The notes: a model not told the origin generated them from the sequence alone. A stretch of DNA of 64,000 bases from Chryseomicrobium excrementi (GCF_002798305.1 NZ_PCGR01000005.1:1-64000), one strand, 5' to 3'; numbered from the stretch's first letter, positions 20,485 through 33,732 are shown. Translations and numbers: made by a program.

Positions 20485-22215
20485 ATGCAATACCCGATTT
20501 GGAAAATTGAAGAGATACGTCACCAACTTGAGGTGGTGAATGGAGACGGCGCGCCAGATATTTTAATTCAAAATGCGACTTACTTACACAGCCATTTAAA
20601 AACATGGGTCACCGGCAACATCTGGATCGTCAAAGACCGGATTGTCTATGCTGGAAAAGAACTACCTGCTTCGACTGAAGGAACAGAAATCGTGGATGCA
20701 AGCAATCAAAAGATCGTACCTGGATACATTGAAGCGCACAGCCATCCGTTCCAACTGTATAACCCGGAAACATTTTCGGATTACGCAGCTCAAACAGGCA
20801 CAACGATGCTGGTGAGTGACAATCTCCCGCTGTTTTTGACGATGGAAAACAAGAAAGCGTTTTCATTTATGGATAGTCTGCGTAAACTACCATTCTCCTT
20901 TTATTGGTGGGCTCGGTTCGATTCGCAAACGGAGCTTGAACACGAAGAGGAGCTGTTCTCAACAAAAGCCATCACTGAATGGATTGAACGTCCAGATGTG
21001 ATTATGGGCGGTGAACTCACTGGGTGGCCGCGTTTACTCAGCGGAGACGACCAGATGCTGTATTGGATGCAAAAGGCAAAAGCTAATGGAATGAAAATAG
21101 AAGGGCATTTTCCGGGAGCTTCGGAGCGTACACTGACAAAGATGCGTTTACTAGGAGCAGACGGAGACCACGAGGCCATGACGATTGAGGAAGTCGAGAA
21201 GCGGATCGTGCACGGGTATGCCGTCACTTTGCGTCACTCATCGATCCGACCCGACCTCCCGCATCTTTTAAAACAAATCGTCGAAAAGGACTGGAAGATT
21301 TTTGATCACTTAATGATGACAACAGATGGTAGTACACCTGGCTTCCATAAAGACGGCGTCATGGATAAATGCATTCAAGTCGCTTTAGATGCTGGAGTAA
21401 AACCAGTGGATGCTTATTTGATGGCCACATTTAATCCGGCCAAATACTACAACCTATCAAATTTACACGGAGTTATCGCAACAGGTCGCTTGGCATCGCT
21501 CAACTTCTTACAAGACGAGCACACACCGACACCGGTAAGTGTGTTATCTAAAGGTGTCTGGGTAAAACGAGACGGACAGAGACAACTGACGTTCAATGGA
21601 ACAGATTTCTCCATGTTCGACCGGGGACCACTAAATATCGAACTGGCAGAGACCGATTTCCAGTTCTCGATGCCGTTTGGCCTGGAGATGATCAACGACG
21701 TCATTATCAAGCCCTATCGTGTCAGTATCGATACGACGCATGAGCGCTTATCGGATGAACATGACCAATGTTTCTTAGTGCTCATCGACCGTAATGGAGA
21801 GTGGAAAGTGAATACCTTATTAAAAGGATTTGCTTCCAAGTTGCAAGGCTTCGCATCCTCGTATTCCAATATGGGAGATATTTTGCTGATTGGAAAAGAT
21901 AAAAATGAAATGCGCAATGCCTATAAGGCGATTCAGCAGACAAACGGTGGCATCGCCATCAGCCAAGACGGAGCGATTGTTTCTCAAATCGACCTTCCGA
22001 TTGGAGGCGGTTTGTCGCCACTCATAATGGAAGAATTGATGGAGCAAGAACAGCATTTGAAAGAGACGCTGTCAGAGCTAGGTTTCCACCATGGAGACGC
22101 GATTTACACGTTATTATTTTTACAAGCAACCCATCTTCCGTATGTTCGAGTGACGCAACGAGGGATCGTGGACGTATTAAAAAAACAAGTCCTGTTCCCG
22201 TCTGTGATGCGCTAG
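20485..22215 (+). CDS. adenine deaminase-like amidohydrolase (YerA family)
   Basis: This 576-residue metal-dependent amidohydrolase is related to adenine deaminase (adenine to hypoxanthine). The metal-binding HxH is in EAHSHPFQLYNP, and MGGELTGWP and GHFPGAS are later active-site segments. The C-terminal domain (about 390-576) resembles the adenine deaminase C-terminal domain (GIAISQDGAIVSQIDLPIGG). It lies directly after the purine operon, where B. subtilis has YerA, which fits purine salvage. Biochemical activity of the YerA branch is less certain than that of AdeC. Confidence 0.85.
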   Translation: MQYPIWKIEEIRHQLEVVNGDGAPDILIQNATYLHSHLKTWVTGNIWIVKDRIVYAGKELPASTEGTEIVDASNQKIVPGYIEAHSHPFQLYNPETFSDYAAQTGTTMLVSDNLPLFLTMENKKAFSFMDSLRKLPFSFYWWARFDSQTELEHEEELFSTKAITEWIERPDVIMGGELTGWPRLLSGDDQMLYWMQKAKANGMKIEGHFPGASERTLTKMRLLGADGDHEAMTIEEVEKRIVHGYAVTLRHSSIRPDLPHLLKQIVEKDWKIFDHLMMTTDGSTPGFHKDGVMDKCIQVALDAGVKPVDAYLMATFNPAKYYNLSNLHGVIATGRLASLNFLQDEHTPTPVSVLSKGVWVKRDGQRQLTFNGTDFSMFDRGPLNIELAETDFQFSMPFGLEMINDVIIKPYRVSIDTTHERLSDEHDQCFLVLIDRNGEWKVNTLLKGFASKLQGFASSYSNMGDILLIGKDKNEMRNAYKAIQQTNGGIAISQDGAIVSQIDLPIGGGLSPLIMEELMEQEQHLKETLSELGFHHGDAIYTLLFLQATHLPYVRVTQRGIVDVLKKQVLFPSVMR

Positions 22216-22228
22216 GGGGGAAAAAAGA

Positions 22229-23254
22229 ATGAAAAAATGGCTTGTGTTCGTTTTCGTGTGTTTGCTCACACTAACTGGCTGTAAAGACGAGGGAGCAGTG
22301 CCGCATTCAGAACAGCAAGGCACAGGAAGCGATGGACAGTCGGAATCGCTTGACTTCAAAACGCCTCTTTCAGGCGAAGCAGTGGCGGTACAGTCTACCG
22401 AGCGACCTGTTGTTGTCACCATCAACAACCATCCGCTGGCTAGGCCTCAGTCGGGTCTAGAACAAGCAGATGTCGTCATCGAACTCATTGCGGAAAGTTC
22501 CATCACGCGTCTGCTGGCCGTCTATCAGAGTGAATTGCCAGAGCGCGTCGGTCCTGTGAGAAGTGCAAGGGATTACTTCATCGATTTGGCAAAGGGATAC
22601 AAAGCATTTTATGTGGCGCATGGTTACAGCCCCGAGGCGAAACAGATGTTGGATGCAGGCGTCATCGACCATGTGAATGGGATGCAGTATGATGGCACCT
22701 ATTTCACACGCTCATCAGACCGGAAAGCACCGCATAACTCGTACACGTCAGGAGAGGCCATTGAAGCAGCTGCTGAAGAACGAGGTGCGACGCTGACACT
22801 TGCTGCGAGTCAGATGCCGAGCTATTCATTTGACGAAGACGTGCAAGTGGGAGAGCCAGCAACTGAAGTGACCATTCGCTACAGTGACGATGCCAACTTT
22901 ACGAATGTTTATACTTACGACGAGATGACAGAGCGCTATACCCGATCTTCTGGCACTACTACGACAGTCGATGGAGAGACCGGAAATCCTATAGAGCTTT
23001 CCAATATCGTCGTGGTAGAAGTCCCTCACCAAACGATTGACAACGAAGGCCGGCAAGCCCTAGATTTAGAAAGCGGCGGAAATGCCTGGCTGTTTCGAGA
23101 CGGCGGCATGATCCAAGGTACTTGGAAGCTAGGTAACGGCCTCATTCGCCTCTATGCAGGCGACCAAGAGATGACATACAAACCCGGCCAGACGTGGATG
23201 TCCATCATTCCGACGGCACGAGGGTTTCAAACTATGGTAACGTATACCGAGTAA
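22229..23254 (+). CDS. yerB: YerB-family lipoprotein (DUF3048)
   Basis: A 341-residue secreted lipoprotein: the signal peptide ends in LTLTGC with Cys18 lipidated, followed by a Gly/Ser/Gln-rich linker to about residue 60. The DUF3048 domain follows (VVVTINNHPLARPQSGLEQADVV, ERVGPVRSARDYFIDLA). A smaller C-terminal domain ends with a Trp-rich region. The molecular function is unknown. It follows the yerA-like gene by 13 bp and precedes yerC, the same order as in B. subtilis. Confidence 0.9.
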   Translation: MKKWLVFVFVCLLTLTGCKDEGAVPHSEQQGTGSDGQSESLDFKTPLSGEAVAVQSTERPVVVTINNHPLARPQSGLEQADVVIELIAESSITRLLAVYQSELPERVGPVRSARDYFIDLAKGYKAFYVAHGYSPEAKQMLDAGVIDHVNGMQYDGTYFTRSSDRKAPHNSYTSGEAIEAAAEERGATLTLAASQMPSYSFDEDVQVGEPATEVTIRYSDDANFTNVYTYDEMTERYTRSSGTTTTVDGETGNPIELSNIVVVEVPHQTIDNEGRQALDLESGGNAWLFRDGGMIQGTWKLGNGLIRLYAGDQEMTYKPGQTWMSIIPTARGFQTMVTYTE

Positions 23255-23267
23255 AGGAAGGGATTCG

Positions 23268-23600
23268 ATGCAAGTTGAAAAAATTAGAGGTCATCAGACC
23301 GATCAACTATTTAAAGCTGTATTAGAACTAAAAGACATTGAGGAGTGCTATCGCTTCTTTGATGATCTTTGTACCATCAGCGAGATCCAGTCGCTTGCAC
23401 AGCGTTTTGAAGTAGCGCATCTTCTGCGTCTTCAAAAAACGTATGAGACGATCAAAGATCAGACCGGTGCAAGTACAGCAACCATTTCTCGTGTGCGTCG
23501 TTGCTTTGATTATGGCAATGACACATACGATGAAATGTTAGGCAGATTGTATCCAGATGAACCGTCATTTAAGCCGACAACAAAAGGCCGTCGCTCGTGA
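23268..23600 (+). CDS. yerC: YerC/YecD family TrpR-like regulator
   Basis: A 110-residue protein of the TrpR-like fold. A helix-turn-helix is visible around 55-80 (TYETIKDQTGASTATISRVRR, given here across its core), preceded by ISEIQSLAQRFEVA. In the family it is a putative transcription factor with unknown targets. It starts 13 bp after yerB and is followed by a terminator. Confidence 0.88.
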   Translation: MQVEKIRGHQTDQLFKAVLELKDIEECYRFFDDLCTISEIQSLAQRFEVAHLLRLQKTYETIKDQTGASTATISRVRRCFDYGNDTYDEMLGRLYPDEPSFKPTTKGRRS

Positions 23601-23606
23601 CCACAA

Positions 23607-23638
23607 ACAGGTTTCCCTTTAGGGTGACCTGTTTTTTT
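23607..23638 (+). terminator. terminator after yerC
   Basis: A hairpin of about 12 bp with one internal mismatch (ACAGGTTTCCCT with AGGGTGACCTGT) is followed by seven T. Confidence 0.85.
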
Positions 23639-23665
23639 GGTATACTGACACTACATACTAAACTC

Positions 23666-23705
23666 GACATGGAATCGACCCAGAGCGGGTCGATTTCGGC
23701 ATGTC
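23666..23705 (+). promoter_or_regulatory. leader hairpin before pcrB
   Basis: A perfect 9-bp stem AATCGACCC/GGGTCGATT (23673-23681, 23687-23695) sits inside an outer 6-bp stem GACATG/CATGTC (23666-23671, 23700-23705). No T run follows, so it is not an ordinary terminator. It would lie in the 5' leader of pcrB. The role is unknown. Confidence 0.5.
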
Positions 23706-23726
23706 TGACTGAAGAAGGTGCACCTC

Positions 23727-24437
23727 ATGCTTACGAACTATACGGAATGGCAACATGTATTTAAACTAGATCCTGCAAAGACTTTGACTGATGAACAGCT
23801 TGAGCAAATCTGTGAGTCCGGAACGGATGCACTCATCGTTGGCGGCTCCGATAACATCGAATTAGATGATGTGTTAGACCTGCTTATGAAAATCCGCCGT
23901 TATGCACTTCCTGTCTGCCTCGAACTGTCTACCCTCGATATGATCACACCTGGATTTGATTATTATTTGATTCCCTCTGTCTTAAACAGCCCAGACACCA
24001 AATGGGTGAAAGATTTTCACCATCAAGCGTTAGTAGAGCATGGTGATTTTATGAACTGGGAAGAAGTGTTTATGGAAGGTTATTGTGTACTCAATGCAGA
24101 CGCTAAAGTGGCTCACGTCACTCAAGCGAAGACGGATCTCTCAAAAGACGACGTGATTGCCTATGCGCGTATGGCGGAGCATTTGTTTAGGTTGCCTATC
24201 TTTTATTTGGAATACAGTGGCACCTATGGAGATCCACAAGTGGTGGAAGCGAGCAAAGACGTGCTTCACAACACCCGACTCTTTTACGGTGGGGGTATTG
24301 AAACGCCTGAACAAGCTACGGAAATGGCAAGACATGCTGACACAATCGTTGTCGGAAACAGTCTCTATACAAACCTAAAGCAGGCGCTTGCGACGGTAAA
24401 AGCCGTCAAGTCCCTATACGCACAGGAGGAACTATGA
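23727..24437 (+). CDS. pcrB: heptaprenylglyceryl phosphate synthase
   Basis: PcrB joins heptaprenyl diphosphate to glycerol-1-phosphate, making an archaeal-type ether lipid precursor in Bacillales. The 236-residue TIM-barrel protein has [37 protein letters not shown] and [12 protein letters not shown] as family segments. I start it at ATG 23727 behind AAGAAGGTG, matching the family N-terminus, not at the upstream GTG 23718. The stop overlaps pcrA by 4 bp. Confidence 0.94.
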   Translation: MLTNYTEWQHVFKLDPAKTLTDEQLEQICESGTDALIVGGSDNIELDDVLDLLMKIRRYALPVCLELSTLDMITPGFDYYLIPSVLNSPDTKWVKDFHHQALVEHGDFMNWEEVFMEGYCVLNADAKVAHVTQAKTDLSKDDVIAYARMAEHLFRLPIFYLEYSGTYGDPQVVEASKDVLHNTRLFYGGGIETPEQATEMARHADTIVVGNSLYTNLKQALATVKAVKSLYAQEEL

Positions 24438-26665
24438 AAAGTATTACAAACCAACTACTAGCCGGCATGAACCCAAAACAAGAAGAAGCAGTAAAACATA
24501 CAGAAGGTCCTTTACTAATTATGGCGGGTGCAGGGTCTGGAAAGACTCGAGTACTTACGCATCGCATTGCGTACTTGATCGTCGAAAAGCAAGTTTACCC
24601 ATCAAAGATTTTAGCCATCACGTTTACAAATAAAGCGGCAAAAGAAATGAAGGAGCGGATTGACGGCATCCTCGGAGACGGCTTCGGAGACCAGATGTGG
24701 GTCTCTACATTCCACTCCATGTGTGTTCGCATCCTGCGACGTGATGCAGACCGCATCGGCTATTCTAAAAACTTCACGATCCTTGATGGCACCGATCAGT
24801 TAAGTGTCGTCAAAGCCATCGTGAAACAAGAAAATATTGATTCAAAAAAATACGAGCCTCGAGCTCTACTCGGCATCATCAGCAGTGCGAAAAACCAGCT
24901 GAAGTCAGCAGATGACTTTTTAGCTGAAATGAATCCGATGAACCCTTACGAAAAGATTGCGGGACAAGTGTATAAAGCCTATGAACGTCGCTTGAAGAAA
25001 AACCAATCGATGGATTTTGATGACTTGATCATGCGAACGATTGATTTGTTCACGCGAGTTCCAGAAGTTCTGGAATTCTATCAAAACAAATTCCATTACA
25101 TCCATGTGGATGAGTATCAAGATACAAACAAAGCCCAGTATCAGCTTGTCGAGATGCTGGCGGAAAAGTTTAAAAACATCTGTGTCGTGGGAGACTCAGA
25201 CCAGTCTATCTACCGCTGGCGTGGCGCCGATATCGGCAACATTCTATCATTTGAAAAAGATTATCCGAACGCAAAAGTCATCATGCTCGAGCAGAACTAT
25301 CGATCGACAAAACGCATCTTGCAGGCAGCTAATGAAATCATCGGCAACAACAAAAGTCGGTATCCGAAAGTGCTTCGAACCGATAACGCAGATGGTGAAA
25401 AAGTGCAGTTATACCGTGCGTATAACGAGCAAGAAGAAGCGCAGTTTGTCGTCGGTAAGATTCAACAACTGATGCAAGACGAAAATCTTCATTATCGAGA
25501 TTTTGCGATTCTCTATCGCACCAACGCACAGTCGCGTGCTATGGAGGAAACGCTCGTCAAGTCGAACATGACCTATAAAATCGTAGGGGGCACCAAGTTC
25601 TACGACCGCAAAGAAATTAAAGACTTATTAGCGTATTTACGTCTCATTGCCAACAACGATGATGATATTTCTCTCGCTCGTATCATCAACGAACCAAAAC
25701 GCAATATCGGAGCCACGTCGTTTGAACGCATCGTGACGTACGCACTGATGCACGACATGACAGTATTCGAAGCTCTTGAAAATGCGACTTTGATTCCAGG
25801 GATGACAGGTCGCGGACTGAAGTCTGTCACCGATTTCTTCACGCTTATCGATCAGCTAACGGCCATGCAAGAGTATCTCGCCGTGAGTGAAATTGTGGAA
25901 GAAGTCATTGAACGCTCCGGCTACCGAGAAATGCTAAAACGCGAAAACAGCATCGAATCAGAAAGCCGCTTAGAAAATATTGAAGAGTTCTTGACGGTTA
26001 CAAAGGCTTTTGAAGAACGTAGTGACGACAAGACACTCGTTGCGTTTTTAACGGATCTTGCTCTCATTTCAGATATTGATACGCTCGACCAACAACCCGA
26101 TCAGAGTCAAGGAAGCATCACATTAATGACGCTTCATGCAGCCAAAGGTCTAGAGTTCCCAGTCGTGTTCTTGATCGGAATGGAAGAAAATATCTTCCCG
26201 CACAGTCGTTCTATTGGAGACGAAGATGAGATGGAAGAGGAACGTCGTCTTGCGTATGTAGGTCTCACGCGGGCTGAACAACGGTTGTATTTGAGCTGTG
26301 CACAGACACGCATGATCTTCGGCCGCACAAGCATGAACCAACCGTCCCGATTCATCGGTGAAATCTCTTCAGACGTCATTGAACCAGTTGGAGGAGAACG
26401 GGCTAGCCAAGTCCATCCTTCAGTTGCCGGGAATCGCTACATCAAACCAAGAAAAGTGGCGCCATCTCATCCTGTATATACAGAGTCAGGTGGCGATAAA
26501 CTAGAATGGCAAGTCGGTGACAAAGCTTCTCACAAAAAGTGGGGGGTTGGTACGGTCGTCAGTGTCCGAGGAGAAGGAGAGAACCGTGAGCTTGATATCG
26601 CCTTTCCAAAACCGACAGGCATCAAGCGACTGCTCGCTAAATTTGCACCGATTGAAAAACAGTAG
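24434..26665 (+). CDS. pcrA: ATP-dependent DNA helicase PcrA
   Basis: PcrA is the essential Gram-positive superfamily 1 helicase (UvrD/Rep type), moving 3' to 5' in repair and rolling-circle replication. In 743 residues it shows motif [10 protein letters not shown] (about 33-41), motif [10 protein letters not shown], motif [17 protein letters not shown], motif IV EQNYRST and motif [11 protein letters not shown]. The C-terminal tail ([19 protein letters not shown]) is the RNA polymerase-interacting segment of the family. It overlaps pcrB by 4 bp; ligA follows. Confidence 0.97.
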   Translation: MKSITNQLLAGMNPKQEEAVKHTEGPLLIMAGAGSGKTRVLTHRIAYLIVEKQVYPSKILAITFTNKAAKEMKERIDGILGDGFGDQMWVSTFHSMCVRILRRDADRIGYSKNFTILDGTDQLSVVKAIVKQENIDSKKYEPRALLGIISSAKNQLKSADDFLAEMNPMNPYEKIAGQVYKAYERRLKKNQSMDFDDLIMRTIDLFTRVPEVLEFYQNKFHYIHVDEYQDTNKAQYQLVEMLAEKFKNICVVGDSDQSIYRWRGADIGNILSFEKDYPNAKVIMLEQNYRSTKRILQAANEIIGNNKSRYPKVLRTDNADGEKVQLYRAYNEQEEAQFVVGKIQQLMQDENLHYRDFAILYRTNAQSRAMEETLVKSNMTYKIVGGTKFYDRKEIKDLLAYLRLIANNDDDISLARIINEPKRNIGATSFERIVTYALMHDMTVFEALENATLIPGMTGRGLKSVTDFFTLIDQLTAMQEYLAVSEIVEEVIERSGYREMLKRENSIESESRLENIEEFLTVTKAFEERSDDKTLVAFLTDLALISDIDTLDQQPDQSQGSITLMTLHAAKGLEFPVVFLIGMEENIFPHSRSIGDEDEMEEERRLAYVGLTRAEQRLYLSCAQTRMIFGRTSMNQPSRFIGEISSDVIEPVGGERASQVHPSVAGNRYIKPRKVAPSHPVYTESGGDKLEWQVGDKASHKKWGVGTVVSVRGEGENRELDIAFPKPTGIKRLLAKFAPIEKQ

Positions 26666-28678
<2,013 letters not shown>

Positions 28679-28693
28679 GAAGGAAGAACTTAC

Positions 28694-29815
28694 ATGAAGA
28701 ACTATGTACTAGGACTTGCGGTAGTAGGACTGCTATTGACCGCTTGTACACCTCAACAAGAAACGGAAGTCGTACAAGACCCTCAAGAATCAGAGGCACG
28801 GTCAGTTGTGTTGCCTTCTGTGCGTTTAGATGACAATTACTATTCTACGATTCTCCCTTACGCTGAAAGTAAAAGCCGCGGGTTAGTCGTATCCAATATG
28901 GCAACTAAGTATGACATCGTAGAAGTAGAGAAAGGCCTGATGCGCCTCTCTCAAAATGAATACCCAACAGACAAGTATTACTTCCAGGAAGGACAGTATC
29001 TAGACGGGTCCACGATCAGTTCTTGGCTAGCTCGAAGCAATCAAACAGAAGACGGTCTGAATCCGGATGATCAAGGCTTGGTAGGACGAGAAAAAGCTCA
29101 AAAAGCGCCAGTCTACTTGTCACACATCGTGGAACAAAATTATTTAGTGTTAGAAGAAAATACAATGAAGCTTGCTGGAATCTCTATCGGGCTCGCTATG
29201 AATTCCATCTATTACTATACGGAAGTGGATTACGGCCCGGTATTTGAACAGCAAATTTCAGATGCAGAAATCACAGAAAATGGCCGTCGCATGGCTCAAG
29301 AAATCGTCAGCCGCATGCGTAAAATGCCAGGTCTTGAAGACATCCCGATTACAGTTGGCCTGTTCAAACAAAATAGCCGAAATGCGATTGTTCCAGGTAC
29401 TTACTTTAGCTATGGTGTCTCCACTAGCGGCTCAGAGATTAACGACTGGACAGCAATCAATGAAAAATACGTGACATTCCCGACCAATGATTCGAGTGAA
29501 CAATACCGAGACATGGATACGGCGTTCCGTAACTTCAAACAAGACGTAGAAACGTATTTCCCGAACTATACAAGCGTCATTGGAACAGCCTTCTATAAAG
29601 ACGACTACTTGCAGAAACTAACGATTGATATTCCGATTCAGTTTTTCGGAAAAGCTGAAATCATTGGGTTCACTCAATACGTCTCGGGATTAATCAATGC
29701 TCATTTCGTGACGGACCTCCCGGTAGAAATCACAATCACTTCGATTGAAGGCGAGCAGGCTCTCATCAAACGAGATGCCAACCAAGAGGAACCGTTCGTT
29801 CACATCTACGAATAG
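28694..29815 (+). CDS. camS: CamS-family sex pheromone lipoprotein (YerH-like)
   Basis: A 373-residue lipoprotein with lipobox LLTAC (Cys at about 18), followed by a Gln/Glu-rich linker. The rest is the CamS domain (YYSTILPYAESKSRGLVVSN and later SSWLARSNQTEDGLNP). In staphylococci and enterococci, peptides cut from the signal sequence of this family act as plasmid-transfer pheromones; in other Bacillales its role is unknown. It follows ligA by 15 bp. Confidence 0.9.
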   Translation: MKNYVLGLAVVGLLLTACTPQQETEVVQDPQESEARSVVLPSVRLDDNYYSTILPYAESKSRGLVVSNMATKYDIVEVEKGLMRLSQNEYPTDKYYFQEGQYLDGSTISSWLARSNQTEDGLNPDDQGLVGREKAQKAPVYLSHIVEQNYLVLEENTMKLAGISIGLAMNSIYYYTEVDYGPVFEQQISDAEITENGRRMAQEIVSRMRKMPGLEDIPITVGLFKQNSRNAIVPGTYFSYGVSTSGSEINDWTAINEKYVTFPTNDSSEQYRDMDTAFRNFKQDVETYFPNYTSVIGTAFYKDDYLQKLTIDIPIQFFGKAEIIGFTQYVSGLINAHFVTDLPVEITITSIEGEQALIKRDANQEEPFVHIYE

Positions 29816-29824
29816 AGTGTACTC

Positions 29825-29853
29825 TGTTCAAGTAAAGCAAAAAATGATATGAT
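29825..29853 (+). promoter_or_regulatory. candidate gatCAB promoter
   Basis: TGTTCA (29825-29830) and TATGAT (29848-29853) have a 17-bp spacer, 36 bp before the gatC start. The -35 match is weak. Confidence 0.35.
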
Positions 29854-29888
29854 GGGCTGTATGATTGAATTTGATGGAGGTGTCCCCC

Positions 29889-30179
29889 GTGGCAACAATC
29901 ACAAAAGAAGAAGTGCGTCACGTTGCGCATTTGGCGCGTTTGGCGATTACAGAAGAAGAAGTGGAACATTTCACAGAGCAGCTTGCTAAAATTGTTCAAT
30001 TTGCAGACAAGCTGAATGAATTGGACACGACAAATGTAGAACCAACTACACATGTCCTTCCTTTAGAAAATGTTTTACGTGAAGACAAATCCGTTGCTGG
30101 TCTAGACCGCGACGTTATGATGAAGAATGTAAAAGAACAAGAGGCAGGACAAGTAAAAGTCCCTGCCATTATGGAATAG
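29889..30179 (+). CDS. gatC: Asp-tRNA(Asn)/Glu-tRNA(Gln) amidotransferase subunit C
   Basis: GatC stabilises GatA within the amidotransferase that corrects Glu-tRNA(Gln). The 96-residue protein has [18 protein letters not shown], then [20 protein letters not shown] and [10 protein letters not shown], all typical. The start is GTG 29889 behind GGAGGTG; an in-frame ATG at 29865 lies upstream of this ribosome binding site and adds residues foreign to the family. Confidence 0.94.
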   Translation: MATITKEEVRHVAHLARLAITEEEVEHFTEQLAKIVQFADKLNELDTTNVEPTTHVLPLENVLREDKSVAGLDRDVMMKNVKEQEAGQVKVPAIME

Positions 30180-30193
30180 AGAGGCGGACCGAA

Positions 30194-31660
30194 ATGGCTT
30201 ATTTTACGCAGTCAGCAAAACAGCTGCAAGAAAAAATTGCGGCAAAAGAACTTTCTGTTCGTCAAGTGACAGAAGAAGCATTCGCTCGTATTGAAGCAGT
30301 GGATGCAGATGTACAAGCATTTTTAGCACTGAACAAAGAGAAAGCATTAGAGCAAGCAGATGCGATGGATCAAACACCTCTAGAGGACCGCGGTCCTTTA
30401 TTTGGGTTGCCAATCGGTGTCAAAGACAACATCGTAACAGAAGGTTTAGAAACAACTTGTGCCAGCAAAATCTTAGAAGGCTTCAATCCAATCTATGATG
30501 CAACAGTTGTTCGTAAACTTCGCGATGCAGGATTGATCACTGTTGGAAAAATCAACATGGATGAATTCGCGATGGGATCTTCGAATGAAAACTCGGCTTA
30601 TAAAAAAACGAAAAATCCATGGAACTTAGAACACGTACCTGGTGGTTCTTCAGGTGGCTCTGCTGCCGCTGTAGCGGCAGGCGAAGTTCCTTTTGCACTA
30701 GGATCCGATACAGGTGGTTCGATTCGTCAACCGGCTGCTTTTTGTGGTGTTGTAGGAATGAAACCGACATATGGTCGTGTCTCTCGTTTTGGATTAGTGG
30801 CATTTGCCTCTTCTCTAGATCAAATCGGACCGATTACTCGTACAGTTGAAGACAACGCATTGTTACTTGAAGCTATTTCGGGTGTCGATGAAATGGATTC
30901 CACTTCAGCGAACGTAGAGGTTCCAAAATTCTCTGAAGCCATTGGCAAGTCTATTAAAGGACTTCGCATCGGTGTACCTAAAGAGTACATGGGTGAAGGA
31001 GTCAGCGAAGAAGTACGCGCTTCAGTCTTAGAAGCATTAAAAGTATTAGAAGCGCAAGGCGCAGTATGGGAAGAAGTGTCTCTTCCACACTCGGAGTATG
31101 CCTTAGCGACTTACTACTTATTGTCTTCTTCTGAAGCGTCTTCGAACTTAGCTCGTTTTGACGGCATTCGTTACGGTTACCGTGCAGAAGAAGCGAAGAA
31201 CTTGTTGGAGCTCTATAAATTAACACGTGCACAAGGCTTTGGAGACGAAGTGAAGCGTCGTATTATGCTTGGAACATATTCTCTAAGTGCCGGATCTTAT
31301 GATGCATACTACTTAAAAGCACAAAAAGTTCGTACGTTGATCAAGCAAGACTTTGAAAACGTATTTGAAAACTACGATGTCATCGTCGGTCCAACTACCC
31401 CAACTCCAGCATTTAAAGTCGGAGAAAAAGTAGATGATCCATTAACGATGTATGCGAATGATATTTTGACAATCCCGGTCAACCTAGCAGGAGTACCAGG
31501 AATCTCGATTCCTTGTGGTTTTGCAGATGGCTTGCCACTAGGCCTTCAAATTATCGGAAAACACTTCGATGAGTCTACGATTTATCAAGTGGCGTCTGCC
31601 TATGAGTCGGCAACAGAATTTCACAAACAAACTCCGGCTTTAGGGGAGGTAAAGGCATAA
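30194..31660 (+). CDS. gatA: Asp-tRNA(Asn)/Glu-tRNA(Gln) amidotransferase subunit A
   Basis: GatA is the amidase subunit that frees ammonia from glutamine. The Ser-cisSer-Lys triad of the amidase signature is visible: Lys in IGVKDNIVT, Ser in [14 protein letters not shown] and Ser in [15 protein letters not shown]. The 488 residues are full length. Its stop shares one base with the gatB start. Confidence 0.97.
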   Translation: MAYFTQSAKQLQEKIAAKELSVRQVTEEAFARIEAVDADVQAFLALNKEKALEQADAMDQTPLEDRGPLFGLPIGVKDNIVTEGLETTCASKILEGFNPIYDATVVRKLRDAGLITVGKINMDEFAMGSSNENSAYKKTKNPWNLEHVPGGSSGGSAAAVAAGEVPFALGSDTGGSIRQPAAFCGVVGMKPTYGRVSRFGLVAFASSLDQIGPITRTVEDNALLLEAISGVDEMDSTSANVEVPKFSEAIGKSIKGLRIGVPKEYMGEGVSEEVRASVLEALKVLEAQGAVWEEVSLPHSEYALATYYLLSSSEASSNLARFDGIRYGYRAEEAKNLLELYKLTRAQGFGDEVKRRIMLGTYSLSAGSYDAYYLKAQKVRTLIKQDFENVFENYDVIVGPTTPTPAFKVGEKVDDPLTMYANDILTIPVNLAGVPGISIPCGFADGLPLGLQIIGKHFDESTIYQVASAYESATEFHKQTPALGEVKA

Positions 31661-33090
31661 TGAACTTTGAAACGATCATCGGACTAGAAGTCCACGTAGA
31701 ATTAAAAACAGAATCTAAGATGTTCTCCCCGTCACCTGCTCACTTTGGTGCAGAGCCGAACACGAACACACACGTAATCGACCTTGGCTACCCTGGTGTC
31801 CTTCCTGTCGTCAACAAGACAGCAGTAGAGTGGGGCATGCGTGCAGCAATGGCGTTGAACATGGATATTGCACCTGTCACTAAGTTTGACCGTAAAAACT
31901 ATTTCTATCCGGACAATCCAAAAGCGTATCAAATCTCTCAGTTTGATAAACCAATCGGTGAAAACGGCTGGATCGAAATTGAAGTAGACGGAAAGACGAA
32001 GCGTATCGGAATCACACGTCTTCACTTAGAAGAAGATGCTGGGAAACTTTCGCATACCGACCAAGGCTATTCACTTGTTGACTTTAACCGTCAAGGGACA
32101 CCTCTAGTTGAAATCGTATCCGAGCCAGATATCCGCACACCGGAAGAGGCCTATGCATATCTAGAAAAATTAAAATCCATCATCCAGTTCACAGGTGTTT
32201 CGGACTGTAAGATGGAAGAAGGCTCACTTCGTTGTGACGCCAACATTTCTTTGCGACCATATGGTCAAGAGAAGTTTGGAACAAAAGCAGAACTTAAAAA
32301 CTTGAACTCCTTCAGCTACGTGAAAAAAGGTCTGGAGCATGAGCAGATTCGTCAGGCTGAAGTGTTAAAATCAGGTGGCGAAATCCTTCAAGAGACACGT
32401 CGTTATGACGAGTCTACAGGGAAGACGATTTTGATGCGTGTCAAAGAAGGAGCGGACGATTACCGTTACTTTCCAGAGCCGGATCTCGTAAAAATCGTCA
32501 TCGACGATGCTTGGATGGACCGCGTTCGTGCAGAGCTTCCTGAACTTCCGGATGCTCGTAAAGCGCGTTATGTAAACGAGTTAGGTCTGACAGAGTATGA
32601 TGCTCGCGTCATGACCCTTACAAAAGAAATGTCCGATTTCTTTGAAGAGACGATTGCTCTTGGTGCGGATACGAAACTATCAACGAACTGGTTGATGGGT
32701 GATGTGTCTGCTTACTTGAATGCAGAGCAAAAAGACTTGAAAGATACGAAACTGACTCCAGCTGGTCTTGCCGGAATGATCAAATTGATCGGAGACGGCA
32801 CCATCAGTTCAAAGATTGCGAAAAAAGTATTCAAAGAGCTTGTGGAGAACGGTGGTACAGCAGAAGAAGTCGTCAAAGCAAAAGGTCTTGTACAGATCTC
32901 TGACGAAGGTGCACTTCGTGACATTGTCACTCAAACTCTTGATGCGAACCCGCAGTCTATTGAAGACTTCAAAAACGGGAAAGACCGTGCTATCGGCTTC
33001 TTAGTCGGTCAAATTATGAAAGCAACAAAAGGCCAGGCGAATCCGCCGATGGTCAACAAGCTGTTGAACGAAGAAATTCAAAAACGCTAA
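31660..33090 (+). CDS. gatB: Asp-tRNA(Asn)/Glu-tRNA(Gln) amidotransferase subunit B
   Basis: GatB binds the misacylated tRNA, phosphorylates the acid and accepts ammonia from GatA. The 476-residue protein has [12 protein letters not shown] at the N-terminus, the kinase-domain segment [20 protein letters not shown], and a C-terminal YqeY-like tail ending [13 protein letters not shown]. It completes the gatCAB operon and is followed by a terminator. Confidence 0.97.
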   Translation: MNFETIIGLEVHVELKTESKMFSPSPAHFGAEPNTNTHVIDLGYPGVLPVVNKTAVEWGMRAAMALNMDIAPVTKFDRKNYFYPDNPKAYQISQFDKPIGENGWIEIEVDGKTKRIGITRLHLEEDAGKLSHTDQGYSLVDFNRQGTPLVEIVSEPDIRTPEEAYAYLEKLKSIIQFTGVSDCKMEEGSLRCDANISLRPYGQEKFGTKAELKNLNSFSYVKKGLEHEQIRQAEVLKSGGEILQETRRYDESTGKTILMRVKEGADDYRYFPEPDLVKIVIDDAWMDRVRAELPELPDARKARYVNELGLTEYDARVMTLTKEMSDFFEETIALGADTKLSTNWLMGDVSAYLNAEQKDLKDTKLTPAGLAGMIKLIGDGTISSKIAKKVFKELVENGGTAEEVVKAKGLVQISDEGALRDIVTQTLDANPQSIEDFKNGKDRAIGFLVGQIMKATKGQANPPMVNKLLNEEIQKR

Positions 33091-33096
33091 ACTACT

Positions 33097-33128
33097 GGCT
33101 CGTCCTACCTTAGGGCGAGCCTTCTTTT
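33097..33128 (+). terminator. gatCAB terminator
   Basis: An 11-bp stem (GGCTCGTCCTA with TAGGGCGAGCC, one G-T pair) is followed by TTCTTTT. Confidence 0.88.
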
Positions 33129-33168
33129 GGGAAATTATGCTATGCTAAAAACAAGGAGGGGTTTACCT

Positions 33169-33732
33169 ATGAAAAGTGAACAACAGTATTTTGAAGAAGG
33201 GCGTCCACTTGCCGTTTATATGGACGAGATGACTACAAAAAAAGAGCAATCGTTCCACGTCTATGAAAGCTTTGAAGTGCCAGCGGATGATGAATTTATC
33301 ACACGTCTACGTGAAGCAGACGTACATATTTTAGGCATTACAGAAGACTGGTGCGGAGATGCTATGATGAACAACGCTGTGCTTCGTAAGATTGCAGAAG
33401 CGGCAGATGTAGATGTACGCGTTGTGTTGCGTGATGCAGACACGGACCTCATTGATCGCTATCTCACAAACGGCGGACGTTCTATTCCGAAGTATCTCGT
33501 TTTAAATAAAGAGGGAGAAGTTGTCGCGACATGGGGCCCTCGTGCAGATCTTGTACAAGAATATGTCATGAATGAAAAAGCAAAGCTTCCTGAGCCGGGT
33601 TCAGAAGGCTTTGAAGAAGCACAAAAAGCTGTATTCCAAGAATTGACGACTCAGTTAGAAACGAATACAGACTTCCATATGGCGACGTATAGCAGTATTC
33701 GTGAAGCGTGGTTTGCAAAACTTACTTCATAA
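33169..33732 (+). CDS. thioredoxin-like family protein
   Basis: A 187-residue cytoplasmic protein with a thioredoxin-like fold. The redox loop position reads EDWCGDAMMNN, so only one cysteine of the usual CxxC is present, and VVLRDADTDLIDRYLTNGGRSIPKYLVL contributes the typical cis-Pro region. This fits the thioredoxin-9 type family of Bacillales. The start is ATG 33169 behind AAGGAGGGG; an earlier in-frame ATG at 33127 overlaps the terminator. The role is unknown. Confidence 0.8.
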   Translation: MKSEQQYFEEGRPLAVYMDEMTTKKEQSFHVYESFEVPADDEFITRLREADVHILGITEDWCGDAMMNNAVLRKIAEAADVDVRVVLRDADTDLIDRYLTNGGRSIPKYLVLNKEGEVVATWGPRADLVQEYVMNEKAKLPEPGSEGFEEAQKAVFQELTTQLETNTDFHMATYSSIREAWFAKLTS

